Below, piece after piece: positions 28,438 to 37,136 of a DNA stretch of 64,000 bases. This stretch comes from Streptomyces olivaceus (GTDB lineage Bacteria; Actinomycetota; Actinomycetes; Streptomycetales; Streptomycetaceae). The position numbers and the translations under genes are program-made. Within the stretch, counting starts at the first letter, position 1. The number at the start of each line of letters is the position of its first letter. The notes beneath the pieces are model-generated. The model made no database searches and was not told where the DNA came from. It saw only the letters and a program-made list of their open reading frames with translations. The DNA lies in assembly GCF_000721235.1 (NCBI RefSeq), contig NZ_JOFH01000014.1, forward strand, positions 310,001 to 374,000, read 5' to 3'.

Positions 28438-29357
28438 GTCCGGACCCCCCGGGCCGGGAAGGCGCGCTCCAGCCAGGCGTAGGTGCGCAGTTCGTCGAAG
28501 AGCGTGCGGCCGAGGCGGTTGTGGAACATGTGCACGTGCGAGACCACGATCTGCCCCGGCACGCTGTCCGTCGTCGCACGGACCTCCCGGACCAGCTCCG
28601 TCAGGGCCGCGTGCCAGGGCTCGAAGGGGCCGTGCCGGTCCGGGTCCACGGGACGGGCGGACCCTTCGGGGATGTGGCACAGCCGGTCGAGTTCCCCGGG
28701 CGTGCTGCCCAGGCCGGCCGCCCAGGCACGCCAGGCCGCCAGGCTGTGGGCGTAGTACAGGGCTTGTTCGGCGTCGTCACCGAGGGCGGCGGCCGCGGAG
28801 ACGGTGGCGCGCAGCGCGAGGGCGGAACGGGTCTGCGGGGTCGACACGTGGGGCAGCAGGGCGAGCACCAGTTCGCTGGATCGCTGGAAAAGACGCTCGG
28901 TCCGCGGCATCAGGGCGGCGCCGCCGTACCGTGCGGTCTCCGGTTCGTACAGGGCGCGGTGCACGCCTGGGGGGCGCAGCTCCGCGACGGGGTGGTCGCC
29001 GCCGTACTCGGCGCGGGCCAGCTGCCCGGCCGCGGCGCGGTACGCCTCCTCGCCGAACGGCTGCTCGTCGCCGGCCGGCCGCCCCTCGGCCGCGAGCAGG
29101 TCCCGCAGCAGCGCTTCCACCCGTGCGTGCTCCGCATGTCCCAGGTCCCCCACGCGCAGCCGCAGGTGGGGGCCGCCCTCCCAGTAGCGGATGAAGAACC
29201 AGGGCGCGCCGTCCAGGGTCCGCGTCACCGGGGCGACGACCCGGTTCACCACACGGTCGAGCAGTGACGGGGCGTTCGAGGCGACATGCAGGTGCCACGC
29301 GCTCCACGTGGTGCCGGTGTCCGTCGTGGGCGTGCCGGGTGCCGTCTGCTGTTCCAA
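28434..29357 (-). CDS. Thiopeptide-type SpaB_C domain protein, probable glutamate-elimination subunit of a split LanB
   Basis: This 307-residue protein shows the conserved start WSAWHLHVASN, then WFFIRYWEGGPHLRLRVGD near residue 55, and the C-terminal IVVSHVHMFHNRLGRTLFDELR. These are the SpaB_C/TIGR03891 (thiopeptide-type bacteriocin biosynthesis) marks. In split LanB systems such as TbtB/TbtC this part removes glutamate from glutamylated Ser/Thr to give Dha/Dhb. TTG at 29357 is taken as start because GGAGGAG lies six bases upstream and no ATG or GTG fits. A pyridine-synthase role is the alternative, because both functions share this fold. It follows the dehydrogenase gene by 14 bp. Confidence 0.8.
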   Translation of the reverse strand: MEQQTAPGTPTTDTGTTWSAWHLHVASNAPSLLDRVVNRVVAPVTRTLDGAPWFFIRYWEGGPHLRLRVGDLGHAEHARVEALLRDLLAAEGRPAGDEQPFGEEAYRAAAGQLARAEYGGDHPVAELRPPGVHRALYEPETARYGGAALMPRTERLFQRSSELVLALLPHVSTPQTRSALALRATVSAAAALGDDAEQALYYAHSLAAWRAWAAGLGSTPGELDRLCHIPEGSARPVDPDRHGPFEPWHAALTELVREVRATTDSVPGQIVVSHVHMFHNRLGRTLFDELRTYAWLERAFPARGVRT

Positions 29358-29371
29358 GGTGTTCTCCTCCG

Positions 29372-30928
29372 TCAGACTCTGATGTCCAGCAGCCCGTGGG
29401 CCGGGTACCGGGGCGTGCCGACCACCGCGGCGAGGGCGAGCATCTCGTCGGGGCCCAGCCGGAGGATCCGCTGCACCGGTATCTCGTTGAAGGCGCGGAC
29501 CGGGCGGGTGAACATCCCGTAGGCCGTGGTGGACAGGCACAGTCCGTGCAGGGCCCAGCCGCACCAGTACTGGGCGGCGCTCCACCCGTTGGCACCGAGG
29601 CGGGCGAAGAGTTCCCGCGGTTTCACGGACATGAACCAGATCGCCGAGGCGTTGCGGATGTCGCAGCCCGCGTCCGTGCTCAGCCCGTATCCGTACTCCG
29701 CCTCCAGGCGGGCCGCCGCGGTGCGGTCGGCGGACAGCTGGACACACTCGCCCGCGCGCACCCGGTGGATGCCGTCCGGGAGGCCCGCCACGTCCTGGGT
29801 GACGACGGTGAGGGTGACCAGGTCCGCCACGGCCGCGAGGGTCGGTCCCGGAGGCGGGGCGTCGAGCCAGCGCAGGGCGTCCTCGACGGAGCCGGCCGGT
29901 ACGCGGGTGCGCCGGCCGCTCATGCCGAGCAGGCCGCGGGGCATCCGGCCGGAGTTGCGGCGCCACATCAGGTCCGCCCACGACGCCGTGCCGGGGCCGG
30001 GCACCGGGCGGGCCGGCACGGCGGATGGCAGGGGGGCCGGGGCGTCGGTGAAGTCCTGGGTGCGGTTGACGCGCACCAGGTCCCGCAGCGCGGGCTCCTC
30101 GGGCTGGTCCTCGGGCTGCTTCCCGGGCTGGTCCTCGGGCTTCGGGGCGTCCGCTGCCGGGGCCGGCTCCCGGGACTCGGGGCCGATCTCGACGACGGTG
30201 GGCAGGGACCACTCCCAGCCGGGCGTCAGGCCGAGTTCGTCCAGCAGGGCGGCGGAGCCCCCGTGCGGCAGGACCACCCGGCCCGACAGCCCGAACAGCT
30301 CGAGAGCCAGCGCCAGCTGCCGGAGCACGATGCCGAGTTCGAGGTTCACCAGGGAGCCGCGGAACCACTTGTAGCCGCTCGGGATCCGGGTGTACCTGCC
30401 GGTCAGCGCGATCCGCCGCTGCCGCCCCCGGTGGGTGCCCGCGGTGAGCACGGTCAGGGTGTGCCGCTCGGGATCGAGCAGATGCCAGTGCTGCCCGTCG
30501 TCGACGAAGACCTGGACGGGGTAGAGGCAGCGGGGCGAGGCGTAGCCGCGGTGCGGGTCGTAGACGGCGTCCGGGTCGGACCACTGCACACCGAAGCCCG
30601 CGACGAGCGCCCGGAGCAGCGCCTCGTCCGGATCCCGCACGGCCGCCCGGCCGTGCGGGTAGGGCGTACGGTCGAGCAACTCGTGGGTTTCACGGGGCAG
30701 TTCGACGCACGAGCCGCCCCTTGCGCACGAGGGCGGCGGCGGGTGCGTGTGTGCCGTCATGGGAGGCTGGTCCACCCGGGTCCAGGGGGGCACGGCCGGT
30801 TCGTCGGAGCCGGCGCCGAACGCGTACCACAGCGGCTCGCGTTCGATGTTGTTGTCGCCGTAGGGGGCCGGCAGGTCGACGGGGGCACGGCGGACCTGTG
30901 CGGGTTCATGGGAACGGGTGTGGGTCAT
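29372..30928 (-). CDS. Azoline dehydrogenase, nitroreductase/SagB-like (TbtE-like)
   Basis: This 518-residue protein has two halves of nitroreductase character separated by a Pro/Glu-rich linker with a repeated EDQP element. The N-terminal part (LVNLELGIVLRQLALALELFGLSGRVVLPHGG) and the C-terminal part (SAIWFMSVKPRELFARLGANGWSAAQYWCGWALHGLCLSTTAYGMFTRPVRAFNE) resemble the FMN-binding dehydrogenases of thiopeptide and TOMM clusters that oxidise thiazolines to thiazoles. It overlaps the YcaO gene by 23 bp, so the cyclodehydratase and dehydrogenase are made together. No crisp RxxR FMN motif was located, so the family assignment is moderate. Confidence 0.72.
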   Translation of the reverse strand: MTHTRSHEPAQVRRAPVDLPAPYGDNNIEREPLWYAFGAGSDEPAVPPWTRVDQPPMTAHTHPPPPSCARGGSCVELPRETHELLDRTPYPHGRAAVRDPDEALLRALVAGFGVQWSDPDAVYDPHRGYASPRCLYPVQVFVDDGQHWHLLDPERHTLTVLTAGTHRGRQRRIALTGRYTRIPSGYKWFRGSLVNLELGIVLRQLALALELFGLSGRVVLPHGGSAALLDELGLTPGWEWSLPTVVEIGPESREPAPAADAPKPEDQPGKQPEDQPEEPALRDLVRVNRTQDFTDAPAPLPSAVPARPVPGPGTASWADLMWRRNSGRMPRGLLGMSGRRTRVPAGSVEDALRWLDAPPPGPTLAAVADLVTLTVVTQDVAGLPDGIHRVRAGECVQLSADRTAAARLEAEYGYGLSTDAGCDIRNASAIWFMSVKPRELFARLGANGWSAAQYWCGWALHGLCLSTTAYGMFTRPVRAFNEIPVQRILRLGPDEMLALAAVVGTPRYPAHGLLDIRV

Positions 30929-32855
30929 AAGGAATTTCCCGGTTCTCCTGCGGGGTGCCGGCAAGCGCTGCCACCAGGCGTGGAAGGTTCTTCAGGCGCT
31001 GCTGCGCGTGGCCGAAGCACATCGGCAGGATGCCCGGGACGACGGCCTTGGCGACCGATATCCCGGCGTCGGCGTGCTCGCGGGTGGTCTGGTTCACCAG
31101 GACGATCCGGTCCAGGCCCGCGGCGGCGTACAGGGCGCGTACGTGGTCGAGTGCGCCACGCACCGTCCCGCCGGAGGCCCGGCGCAGGACCTGGGGCCAG
31201 CCGGGGAACGCGTCCTGGACCGTGGTCTGCGGTCCGCCGAGTACTTCGGTGACGCGTGCCAGCTTCTCCGGGAGGGTGTAGAGCTGCGGATGCTGTTCGA
31301 GTTCCACGAGCTTCCAGGGGTCGTCGAGCATCTGCTCGGCCTCTTCCCGGTTCCACTGCATCTTGTTGGTGACGAGCTGGGCGACCTCGCGCAGGGCCCC
31401 GCGGATCGCGGTGTCCGGGTCCGCTCCCGAGCCGCCGGAGGAGTACGAGGCGGGGAAGGGGTTCTGGCGGTTCACGACGAGCACCCACACGATCGGCAGG
31501 TCGATGTCCTGCCGGGCCACCAGGACATGGACGTCGAAGCCGCGCGTGCGGATCAGGTCGATCAGGCTCCGGCTCTCCGGGTCTGTGATCGACGCGTCCG
31601 CGATCCGGGGCAGTGGCTCGCGGCGGTGCCAGGAGAGCAGGAACGCGTCGCGTTCGGCGAGTTCGAGCAGGGAGTGCAGCGCGGCCTCCGTGAGGCTCGA
31701 GCCGGCCGCGCATCCGCTCGACGAGTCGTGGAAGTACTTGCGCAGCGTCCCGGGTGCGGGCCGGTGGCCGGCGGCGCGGGCCCGCCGTGCCTCGACACGG
31801 GCCGCGCGGGCCGCGTGCCGGGAGAGCTTGAAACGCTGCTCGTACTGGTAGAAGCCGGCCTCGGCCGGAACGAGCAGGGGCTCGCCGGTGGCCAGGTCGT
31901 GGCCCCACACCCAGTCCATGGGGGTGTCCGGCGTGTACGGGAGCACCTGGCAGTCGGGGTGCTCCAGTTGCTTCTCGGTGTGCTCCCCGAGCGTGACCGG
32001 ATCGAGTGCGTGGGCGGCCACCTCGCGGTGGGAGCGCTCAAGGAGCAGCGGGGTGTCGAAGGGGAAGCTGCCGAGCCGTTCGTAGGTCTCGATGATGCCG
32101 ACGGGGTCGGCCTCGGCGAACGTACCGGCCCGGCCGTGGCCCGGGGCGGCGGCGTCCGGCGCCAGGCACATGCTCATGGCGAAGGGGACGTCCGACTCGC
32201 GCATGATGACCTGGATCGGCCCGTACCTGGCGTCCAGGAGGCGCTCGCGCAGCGCACCGGGCTCGACCAGGTGCGCACCGCCGGCGCCGCGCGTGGGGTC
32301 CTTGGACGAGAGGGGTTCGGCGGGCAGTTCCAGGGGCTCCGGACGCCAGTCGTCGGCCGCCACCGATCCGTGGTCGGCGCAGGCCGGGCAGAAGAAGCTG
32401 CGCGGGACGCGGTGGCGGCGCACGTACTGGGCACCGACCGCGTACAGCTCTCCCGGACCCAGCGGATGGTCGGCGAGGTTCGCCGCGGCCGCGGCGAGGA
32501 GGAGGGGCAGCAGGGGCCGGGCCGCGCGCGGGACCGCGCGGGGTGTGTCCAGCGCGGTCGCCAGGGGGTGCTCCGCGGTGGTGCGTTCGCGTACCTCGGC
32601 ACAGCTCGCGCAGCCGGAGTCGGTGCCCGGCACCCATCGGGGGCCGACGACGACCTCGTCGTCGTACACCCGGACCGACACGAGGTCCTCGCCGTCGGCG
32701 GAAGCCTTCTCCCACTGGAGCCGCTCCCAGCTCAGGTCCCAGCCGCGGTTGGCGACGACCTTCGCGTCCAGCGCGTCGCCGAGCCCCCGCAGGGCCTCGT
32801 CCCAGAGGCCGTCGGATCCTCCGAGTCCGGGTCCGTGGTGCTGCTCATCGTGCAT
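30906..32855 (-). CDS. YcaO-family azoline cyclodehydratase (thiopeptide TbtG-like)
   Basis: This 649-residue enzyme uses ATP to cyclise Cys, and possibly Ser/Thr, of the precursor core to azolines. Four cysteines near the N terminus (CASC at 82-85, CPAC at 156-159) fit the zinc site of the leader-binding part. The YcaO ATP-binding region is seen as IIETYERLG (about 254-262) and SSGCAAGSSLTEAALHSLLELAERDAF (379-405). The protein ends PHPFP, the C-terminal Pro-rich tail that marks azoline-forming YcaO proteins. Its ATG overlaps the preceding ThiF-like gene by 11 bp. It should work with that protein, which delivers the leader. Confidence 0.92.
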   Translation of the reverse strand: MHDEQHHGPGLGGSDGLWDEALRGLGDALDAKVVANRGWDLSWERLQWEKASADGEDLVSVRVYDDEVVVGPRWVPGTDSGCASCAEVRERTTAEHPLATALDTPRAVPRAARPLLPLLLAAAAANLADHPLGPGELYAVGAQYVRRHRVPRSFFCPACADHGSVAADDWRPEPLELPAEPLSSKDPTRGAGGAHLVEPGALRERLLDARYGPIQVIMRESDVPFAMSMCLAPDAAAPGHGRAGTFAEADPVGIIETYERLGSFPFDTPLLLERSHREVAAHALDPVTLGEHTEKQLEHPDCQVLPYTPDTPMDWVWGHDLATGEPLLVPAEAGFYQYEQRFKLSRHAARAARVEARRARAAGHRPAPGTLRKYFHDSSSGCAAGSSLTEAALHSLLELAERDAFLLSWHRREPLPRIADASITDPESRSLIDLIRTRGFDVHVLVARQDIDLPIVWVLVVNRQNPFPASYSSGGSGADPDTAIRGALREVAQLVTNKMQWNREEAEQMLDDPWKLVELEQHPQLYTLPEKLARVTEVLGGPQTTVQDAFPGWPQVLRRASGGTVRGALDHVRALYAAAGLDRIVLVNQTTREHADAGISVAKAVVPGILPMCFGHAQQRLKNLPRLVAALAGTPQENREIPYDPHPFP

Positions 32856-34524
32856 GGCGGGGCTCCTGCGTGAGCTGACGGGCGTGGACGGGACCGAACC
32901 AGAAGGGAATCTCGCCGAGCACCGGATCGCTCCGCAGCGAAGTGCCCTCGTAGGAGACGCCCCGCGCGGCGCCGAGCCGGAGGACCTGCTCCCGCAGGGA
33001 GCCGATCCGCTCCTCGTCGGCGGCGCCGGCGGAGTCCGTGACGAGCGGGGGCACGTCGGCACCGCCGGCGTGCGCGGCCTCCACCTGTGCACGGGCCAGT
33101 GCCGTACTCAGGGCCTGACGGACCGCGCTGTCCGCGTCGAAGGCCCAGGAGGCGCCCAACGGAGTCCCGCCGGCCGTGGGTCCGACGCGTGCGAGGCGCC
33201 AGTCGAGGCCGGGGACGCGGAACACCCGGGTGGTGAGGCGGTCCCGCTGCCACTCCTGGAGGATGCGGCGGATACGGGCCGTCTCCTCGTTCTCGTCGAC
33301 GACCGTGTGGTCGGCCTCCGCCTCGTCGGCGAGCAGCCGCAGCACTCCGTCGAGGAGCCAGCGCTCCTCGGTCACACCGGCGGCGCCCACCGCCCCCTCG
33401 GCCTGGGGGACGGAGCCGCGCAGCACCTGCAGGGCGGCGCCGACCGTCGCGGAGCGCTGGTCCGGCCCCCAGACGGCGGTCCGGCCGGTGGTCCCGGTGC
33501 GCGGCTCCGTCGCCCTGACGGCCAGTGGCATCTGCGGGAGGTCCTGTTCCGCGCGGGCCGCGGTGAACAGGCCCTTCCAGCGGGCGGTGAGCGTGTTGAC
33601 CTGCTCGATCGCCTCGTCGGGGTCGGGCAGGGGTGCGGCGGGCGCGGCGGCGAGCGTCCGCGGCCCGCCCACCGGTGCGGCGGCCGGCAGCAGGACGCGC
33701 TCCGCCACGAGGTCGGCACCGTGCACCACATGGGCCGTACGGCCCTCGTCGAGCCCCGCGAGGACGTCGAGCACCAGCTGCCCCGCGATCGCACCGGTCA
33801 TCGCATCCGCCACCGGCCGTGCGGCGGGGCCGAGTTCCTCCCCCTGGGCCCAGCCGAGCACCCGGCGGCGGAAGGCGGCGAGCCGGGCGTACTGGGCGGC
33901 GTCGTGGACGACGGGGCCCGCCTGCAGCACGCGGTCGCCGAGCAGCACCGGCACGACCGGTACGCCGCCGGGAACCCGCCCGGCGTACTCGCCGGGACCG
34001 TCCTCGTCCCGGCCGCACCACAGCACGGCGTCCGCCCCTTCGCAGGCCTCGGGACCGGCGGTGTCCTGGACCAGTACCCGGCCGACACCGGCGCGGCTCA
34101 GCCCGCGGGCCGCGGGGCGTACCGCGTCGGCGGGGCCGGACAGGACGACACGGGCGGCGCGGACCGCGGCGAACGCGGCGTACGGGTCGGCGCTCACCGA
34201 CTCCAGGTAGGCGAGCGTGCCCGCGTAGCGCTCCCGGTCCGCCACGCTCGTGCGGTCGCCGCGCAGGACGTCCTCGTCGAGCAGCATCCCGTGCTCGCGC
34301 AGGCCGCCGGTCAGACGGCGCACGACGGGCCTGGCCCGCTCCGTGCCGAGGGCGGCCACCAGGTCGTCCTCGGTCGTGCCCCGTTCCAGGAGGGGCACGC
34401 ACACGTCCGCGACCTTGAACAGCTGGTCCCAGCCCTTGAGGACGAACTGGGTCCGTGCTCCGCTGAAGTACACACCGCCCGGCACCGGTGCGCAGTGCAG
34501 GTACGGTCTCGCTCTCATCCTCAT
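32845..34524 (-). CDS. Ocin-ThiF-like cyclodehydratase partner (TbtF-like) with leader-binding domain
   Basis: This 559-residue protein begins MRMRARPYLHCAPVPGGVYF. It has an N-terminal PqqD/RRE-like winged helix (about residues 20-90, with ADVCVPLLERGTTEDDLVAAL) expected to bind the precursor leader, then an E1/ThiF-like middle. The C-terminal half includes VPGLDWRLARVGPTAGGTPLGASWAFDADSAVRQALSTALARAQ, a YcaO-like segment seen in thiopeptide F proteins. Its ATG overlaps the LanB stop (ATGA). By family it presents the peptide to the YcaO enzyme and may not catalyse anything itself. Confidence 0.82.
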   Translation of the reverse strand: MRMRARPYLHCAPVPGGVYFSGARTQFVLKGWDQLFKVADVCVPLLERGTTEDDLVAALGTERARPVVRRLTGGLREHGMLLDEDVLRGDRTSVADRERYAGTLAYLESVSADPYAAFAAVRAARVVLSGPADAVRPAARGLSRAGVGRVLVQDTAGPEACEGADAVLWCGRDEDGPGEYAGRVPGGVPVVPVLLGDRVLQAGPVVHDAAQYARLAAFRRRVLGWAQGEELGPAARPVADAMTGAIAGQLVLDVLAGLDEGRTAHVVHGADLVAERVLLPAAAPVGGPRTLAAAPAAPLPDPDEAIEQVNTLTARWKGLFTAARAEQDLPQMPLAVRATEPRTGTTGRTAVWGPDQRSATVGAALQVLRGSVPQAEGAVGAAGVTEERWLLDGVLRLLADEAEADHTVVDENEETARIRRILQEWQRDRLTTRVFRVPGLDWRLARVGPTAGGTPLGASWAFDADSAVRQALSTALARAQVEAAHAGGADVPPLVTDSAGAADEERIGSLREQVLRLGAARGVSYEGTSLRSDPVLGEIPFWFGPVHARQLTQEPRHAR

Positions 34525-37136
34525 CCGTTCTCCCCCTCGTACTGGAACGCGCCGCCCGGCCGGCGTCCGATCTCCACGACCCACTCCTGCGCGTGGGTTC
34601 CCTCCACGACCGACGGAAGTGCCTCCTCGAGGTAGTCGACCGACTCGTGCGCGGTGGCCCGGCGTTCCAGCATCTTCGGCAGGACCCGGGTGCTCAGGGC
34701 GCTCACCAGGTCCACGTACTGCGGCTTGTGTCGGAGTCGGCGCGGCAGCACGTCGGCCGGGTCGAGCGTGCGCGGCGCGTCCGCCCCGAACGCCGTCTTG
34801 AGTACGACTTCCTCGGGAACGCCGTGCCGGGCACGCCAGGCGGTCAGCGCCAGCAACCGGTCCTGTTCGGCGGGGCCTGCGCCCAGGGCCGCGGTCAGCT
34901 CCGCGCCGCCGTACCAGCGGCGCCGGGACAGCAGCACGTCGCCGACGGAGAACCGCGGGCACACCAGCGTGCGCTGCCCGTCGTCCCGGGGCCGGGCGCC
35001 GAACCAGCCGTCGAGGAGGTCGTTGTTGAGTCGTCCTCCGGTGGTCAGGGACGTCGCGAGGGACAGGGGCGGCGGAAAGAGCCCCGGATGGCCCGTGCCG
35101 AGCGGCAGTACGCGGGTCCTTCGGCCCTCGCCGTCCTCGAGGCAGAGGGTGTCCTGCTCCGTGTCGTGGACCAGGCGCAGGGCGAACCAGTCGTCGGGCT
35201 CCATGCCCGCGGGCAGGACGTGCGGGTGCGCGTTCACGTTGAGGCGGTGCAGTCCTCGCTCCTCCACCACCCGTGCGCCGTCCCACGCGTACCGTTCGGT
35301 CAGCCGCTCGGCCAGGTAGGGGATCGCCTCGCCGGACAGGCTCCGGTCGGCGTCGAGGAACCGGGAGTAGAGCATGCCGTGTCCGGGCAGGCCGTCGTTG
35401 AACACCAGGTGCCGGCCCGCGGCCTGCACCATCACCCCGTAGCTCATCGGGTCACGGCGCACCCGCTCGGGCATGCCGCCGGCCAGCTCCGACGCCTCTT
35501 CGGCGGTCAGGCGGACGTCCGCCGCTCCGGTGTCGACCGCCCGTGTGATGCGGGACCGGGTCTCCTCGGTGATCCGGTGCCGCAGTGCGAACAGCCGTTC
35601 GAGACTGCCATCGGGGGTGCCGAGACCGTCGAGCGCGCCGGTGTCGCCGCTCTCGTACGACTGCCCCATCAGGGCCGCGCGTCGTGAGACCTCCTTGACC
35701 AGTGACTCGGCGTGCCTGGCGAGCGGAACGTTCGCCCCGGCCCCGAAGCGCTGCACGAAGGCGGCCGTCGTCAGGATGCGGACGTCGTGCAGCCAGTCGA
35801 AGACCGACAGCAGCTCCACCGTCGGGCCGAGGTCGGCTAGCGGCCGCCGCCAGCGACCGGAGTCGACGGTCGTGGGCGCAAGTACGTAGTCCTCTTCGAC
35901 GGTGACCCGCGCCGGGCGCCCCGCCAGCCGGCCGAGCTGGGCGAAGTCCGCCTCGATCGCGCCGAGTTCGTGCCGCCGCTCGTCGACGGGGCCGGTCGCC
36001 AGCCGCGACAGCCGGCACCGTACGCCGTCCAGCAGCTCGCTCCCCGGGGCCCCGGGCCGGGACAACAGCTGCGCCAGGTCGGCGGCGCCGTCCTCCGGCT
36101 CGTTGTAGGTGCACAGGATGCCCTGGTGGACGCCCTGGAGTACGGCCTTGGCGGCGTCCTGGGCCGTGCACCCGGTCTGCTCGGCGAGGTGCGACACCAC
36201 CGACCGCACGGGCCGCGGACCCATGACCGTCGCGTCGACGAGGGCTCGGACGACGCCCTTGACCGGGGCGGACAGGCGCTGGAAGCCCGACTCGGAGGGG
36301 CGCAGGAAGTACAGCGTCTCCCGGCTCTCGTCGAGGGCCGAGGTCGGCGACAGCGAGACCCAGGCGTCGAGCAGCGCGGAGCCCGTGGCCGCGGGCAGGC
36401 CCCCGAGCACGTAGCCGACCATGACCCGGTCCAGGCCGGGGAAGGCCGCAGCCGTCCCGAAGCCCACCGTCCCCGGGTCGATGCCGCCGGGTGCCGGGAC
36501 GGCGAGACCCACGGCGGTGAAGCGGGCCAGGGGGCTCGTGCGCACCATGGCCCGCGTGACGTACTGGAGCAGGCCGCGCTCCGACTTGCGGCTGCGGGCG
36601 GACAGCCGCCCGGGGCCCGCGACGGCGGCCCGGTAGCGCTCGGACTCCTGGTACACCTCGGGCGAGACGAGCGCCAGTGAGCTGCGCAGGTGTTCGTCCG
36701 CCAGCACCCCGGCGAGCCGGTGGCGCTCCCGGTCGGCCGCCTGCTCGTAGTGGCGGGCGGTCTCCTCCCGGAGCCGTCGCCGCTCGTCCGTCGCCCGGAG
36801 CCACTCGCTCACGGACGGCACGCCGAGCACGGACGGCGGGGCGTTCCTGAGGGGGCGGTCGTTGTGAACGGCCCGGCGCGCGGCGATGAGCCGCCCGCGC
36901 GCGGTGTCGTCGGTGGTCTCCCCGATGAGGCCGTAGAGCTCGTCGGAGCACCGGTCGGCGGCGGACCGCACGTCGCGTTCCGCCTGCTCGAGGCGGGCCA
37001 GAAGGCCGCGCAGTCCCTCATCGGCCAGCCGGACACGGCTCAGGGGATTGATGCGCAGCAGCCACAGGGGTTCCTTCTGCGGGCTGCCGGACACGGACTG
37101 CGGTGCCCCGGCGGTCCACGTCTCCAGTGCCGTCAT
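34521..37136 (-). CDS. LanB-type dehydratase, tRNA-dependent glutamylation subunit (TbtB-like)
   Basis: This 871-residue protein matches the N-terminal (Lant_dehydr_N) part of class I lanthipeptide dehydratases. It has PLWLLRINPLSRVRL near the start, LVSPEVYQESERYRAAVAG near 170, LLQYVTRAMVRTSPLARFTAVGL, and HRLNVNAHPHVLP and PRFSVGDVLLSRRRWYGG later. Such subunits transfer Glu from Glu-tRNA to Ser/Thr of the core. No elimination domain is fused; that is supplied by a separate gene, as in thiopeptide clusters. It overlaps both neighbours by four bases, so it is coupled to the upstream LanB-related gene and the downstream ThiF-like gene. Confidence 0.9.
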   Translation of the reverse strand: MTALETWTAGAPQSVSGSPQKEPLWLLRINPLSRVRLADEGLRGLLARLEQAERDVRSAADRCSDELYGLIGETTDDTARGRLIAARRAVHNDRPLRNAPPSVLGVPSVSEWLRATDERRRLREETARHYEQAADRERHRLAGVLADEHLRSSLALVSPEVYQESERYRAAVAGPGRLSARSRKSERGLLQYVTRAMVRTSPLARFTAVGLAVPAPGGIDPGTVGFGTAAAFPGLDRVMVGYVLGGLPAATGSALLDAWVSLSPTSALDESRETLYFLRPSESGFQRLSAPVKGVVRALVDATVMGPRPVRSVVSHLAEQTGCTAQDAAKAVLQGVHQGILCTYNEPEDGAADLAQLLSRPGAPGSELLDGVRCRLSRLATGPVDERRHELGAIEADFAQLGRLAGRPARVTVEEDYVLAPTTVDSGRWRRPLADLGPTVELLSVFDWLHDVRILTTAAFVQRFGAGANVPLARHAESLVKEVSRRAALMGQSYESGDTGALDGLGTPDGSLERLFALRHRITEETRSRITRAVDTGAADVRLTAEEASELAGGMPERVRRDPMSYGVMVQAAGRHLVFNDGLPGHGMLYSRFLDADRSLSGEAIPYLAERLTERYAWDGARVVEERGLHRLNVNAHPHVLPAGMEPDDWFALRLVHDTEQDTLCLEDGEGRRTRVLPLGTGHPGLFPPPLSLATSLTTGGRLNNDLLDGWFGARPRDDGQRTLVCPRFSVGDVLLSRRRWYGGAELTAALGAGPAEQDRLLALTAWRARHGVPEEVVLKTAFGADAPRTLDPADVLPRRLRHKPQYVDLVSALSTRVLPKMLERRATAHESVDYLEEALPSVVEGTHAQEWVVEIGRRPGGAFQYEGENG

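Noticed and set aside
29358..30584. Upstream extension of the SpaB_C gene to a 716-codon frame
   Set aside because: The extra part runs inside the dehydrogenase gene in another frame and is Arg/Pro-rich. The TTG at 29357 has a strong ribosome site.
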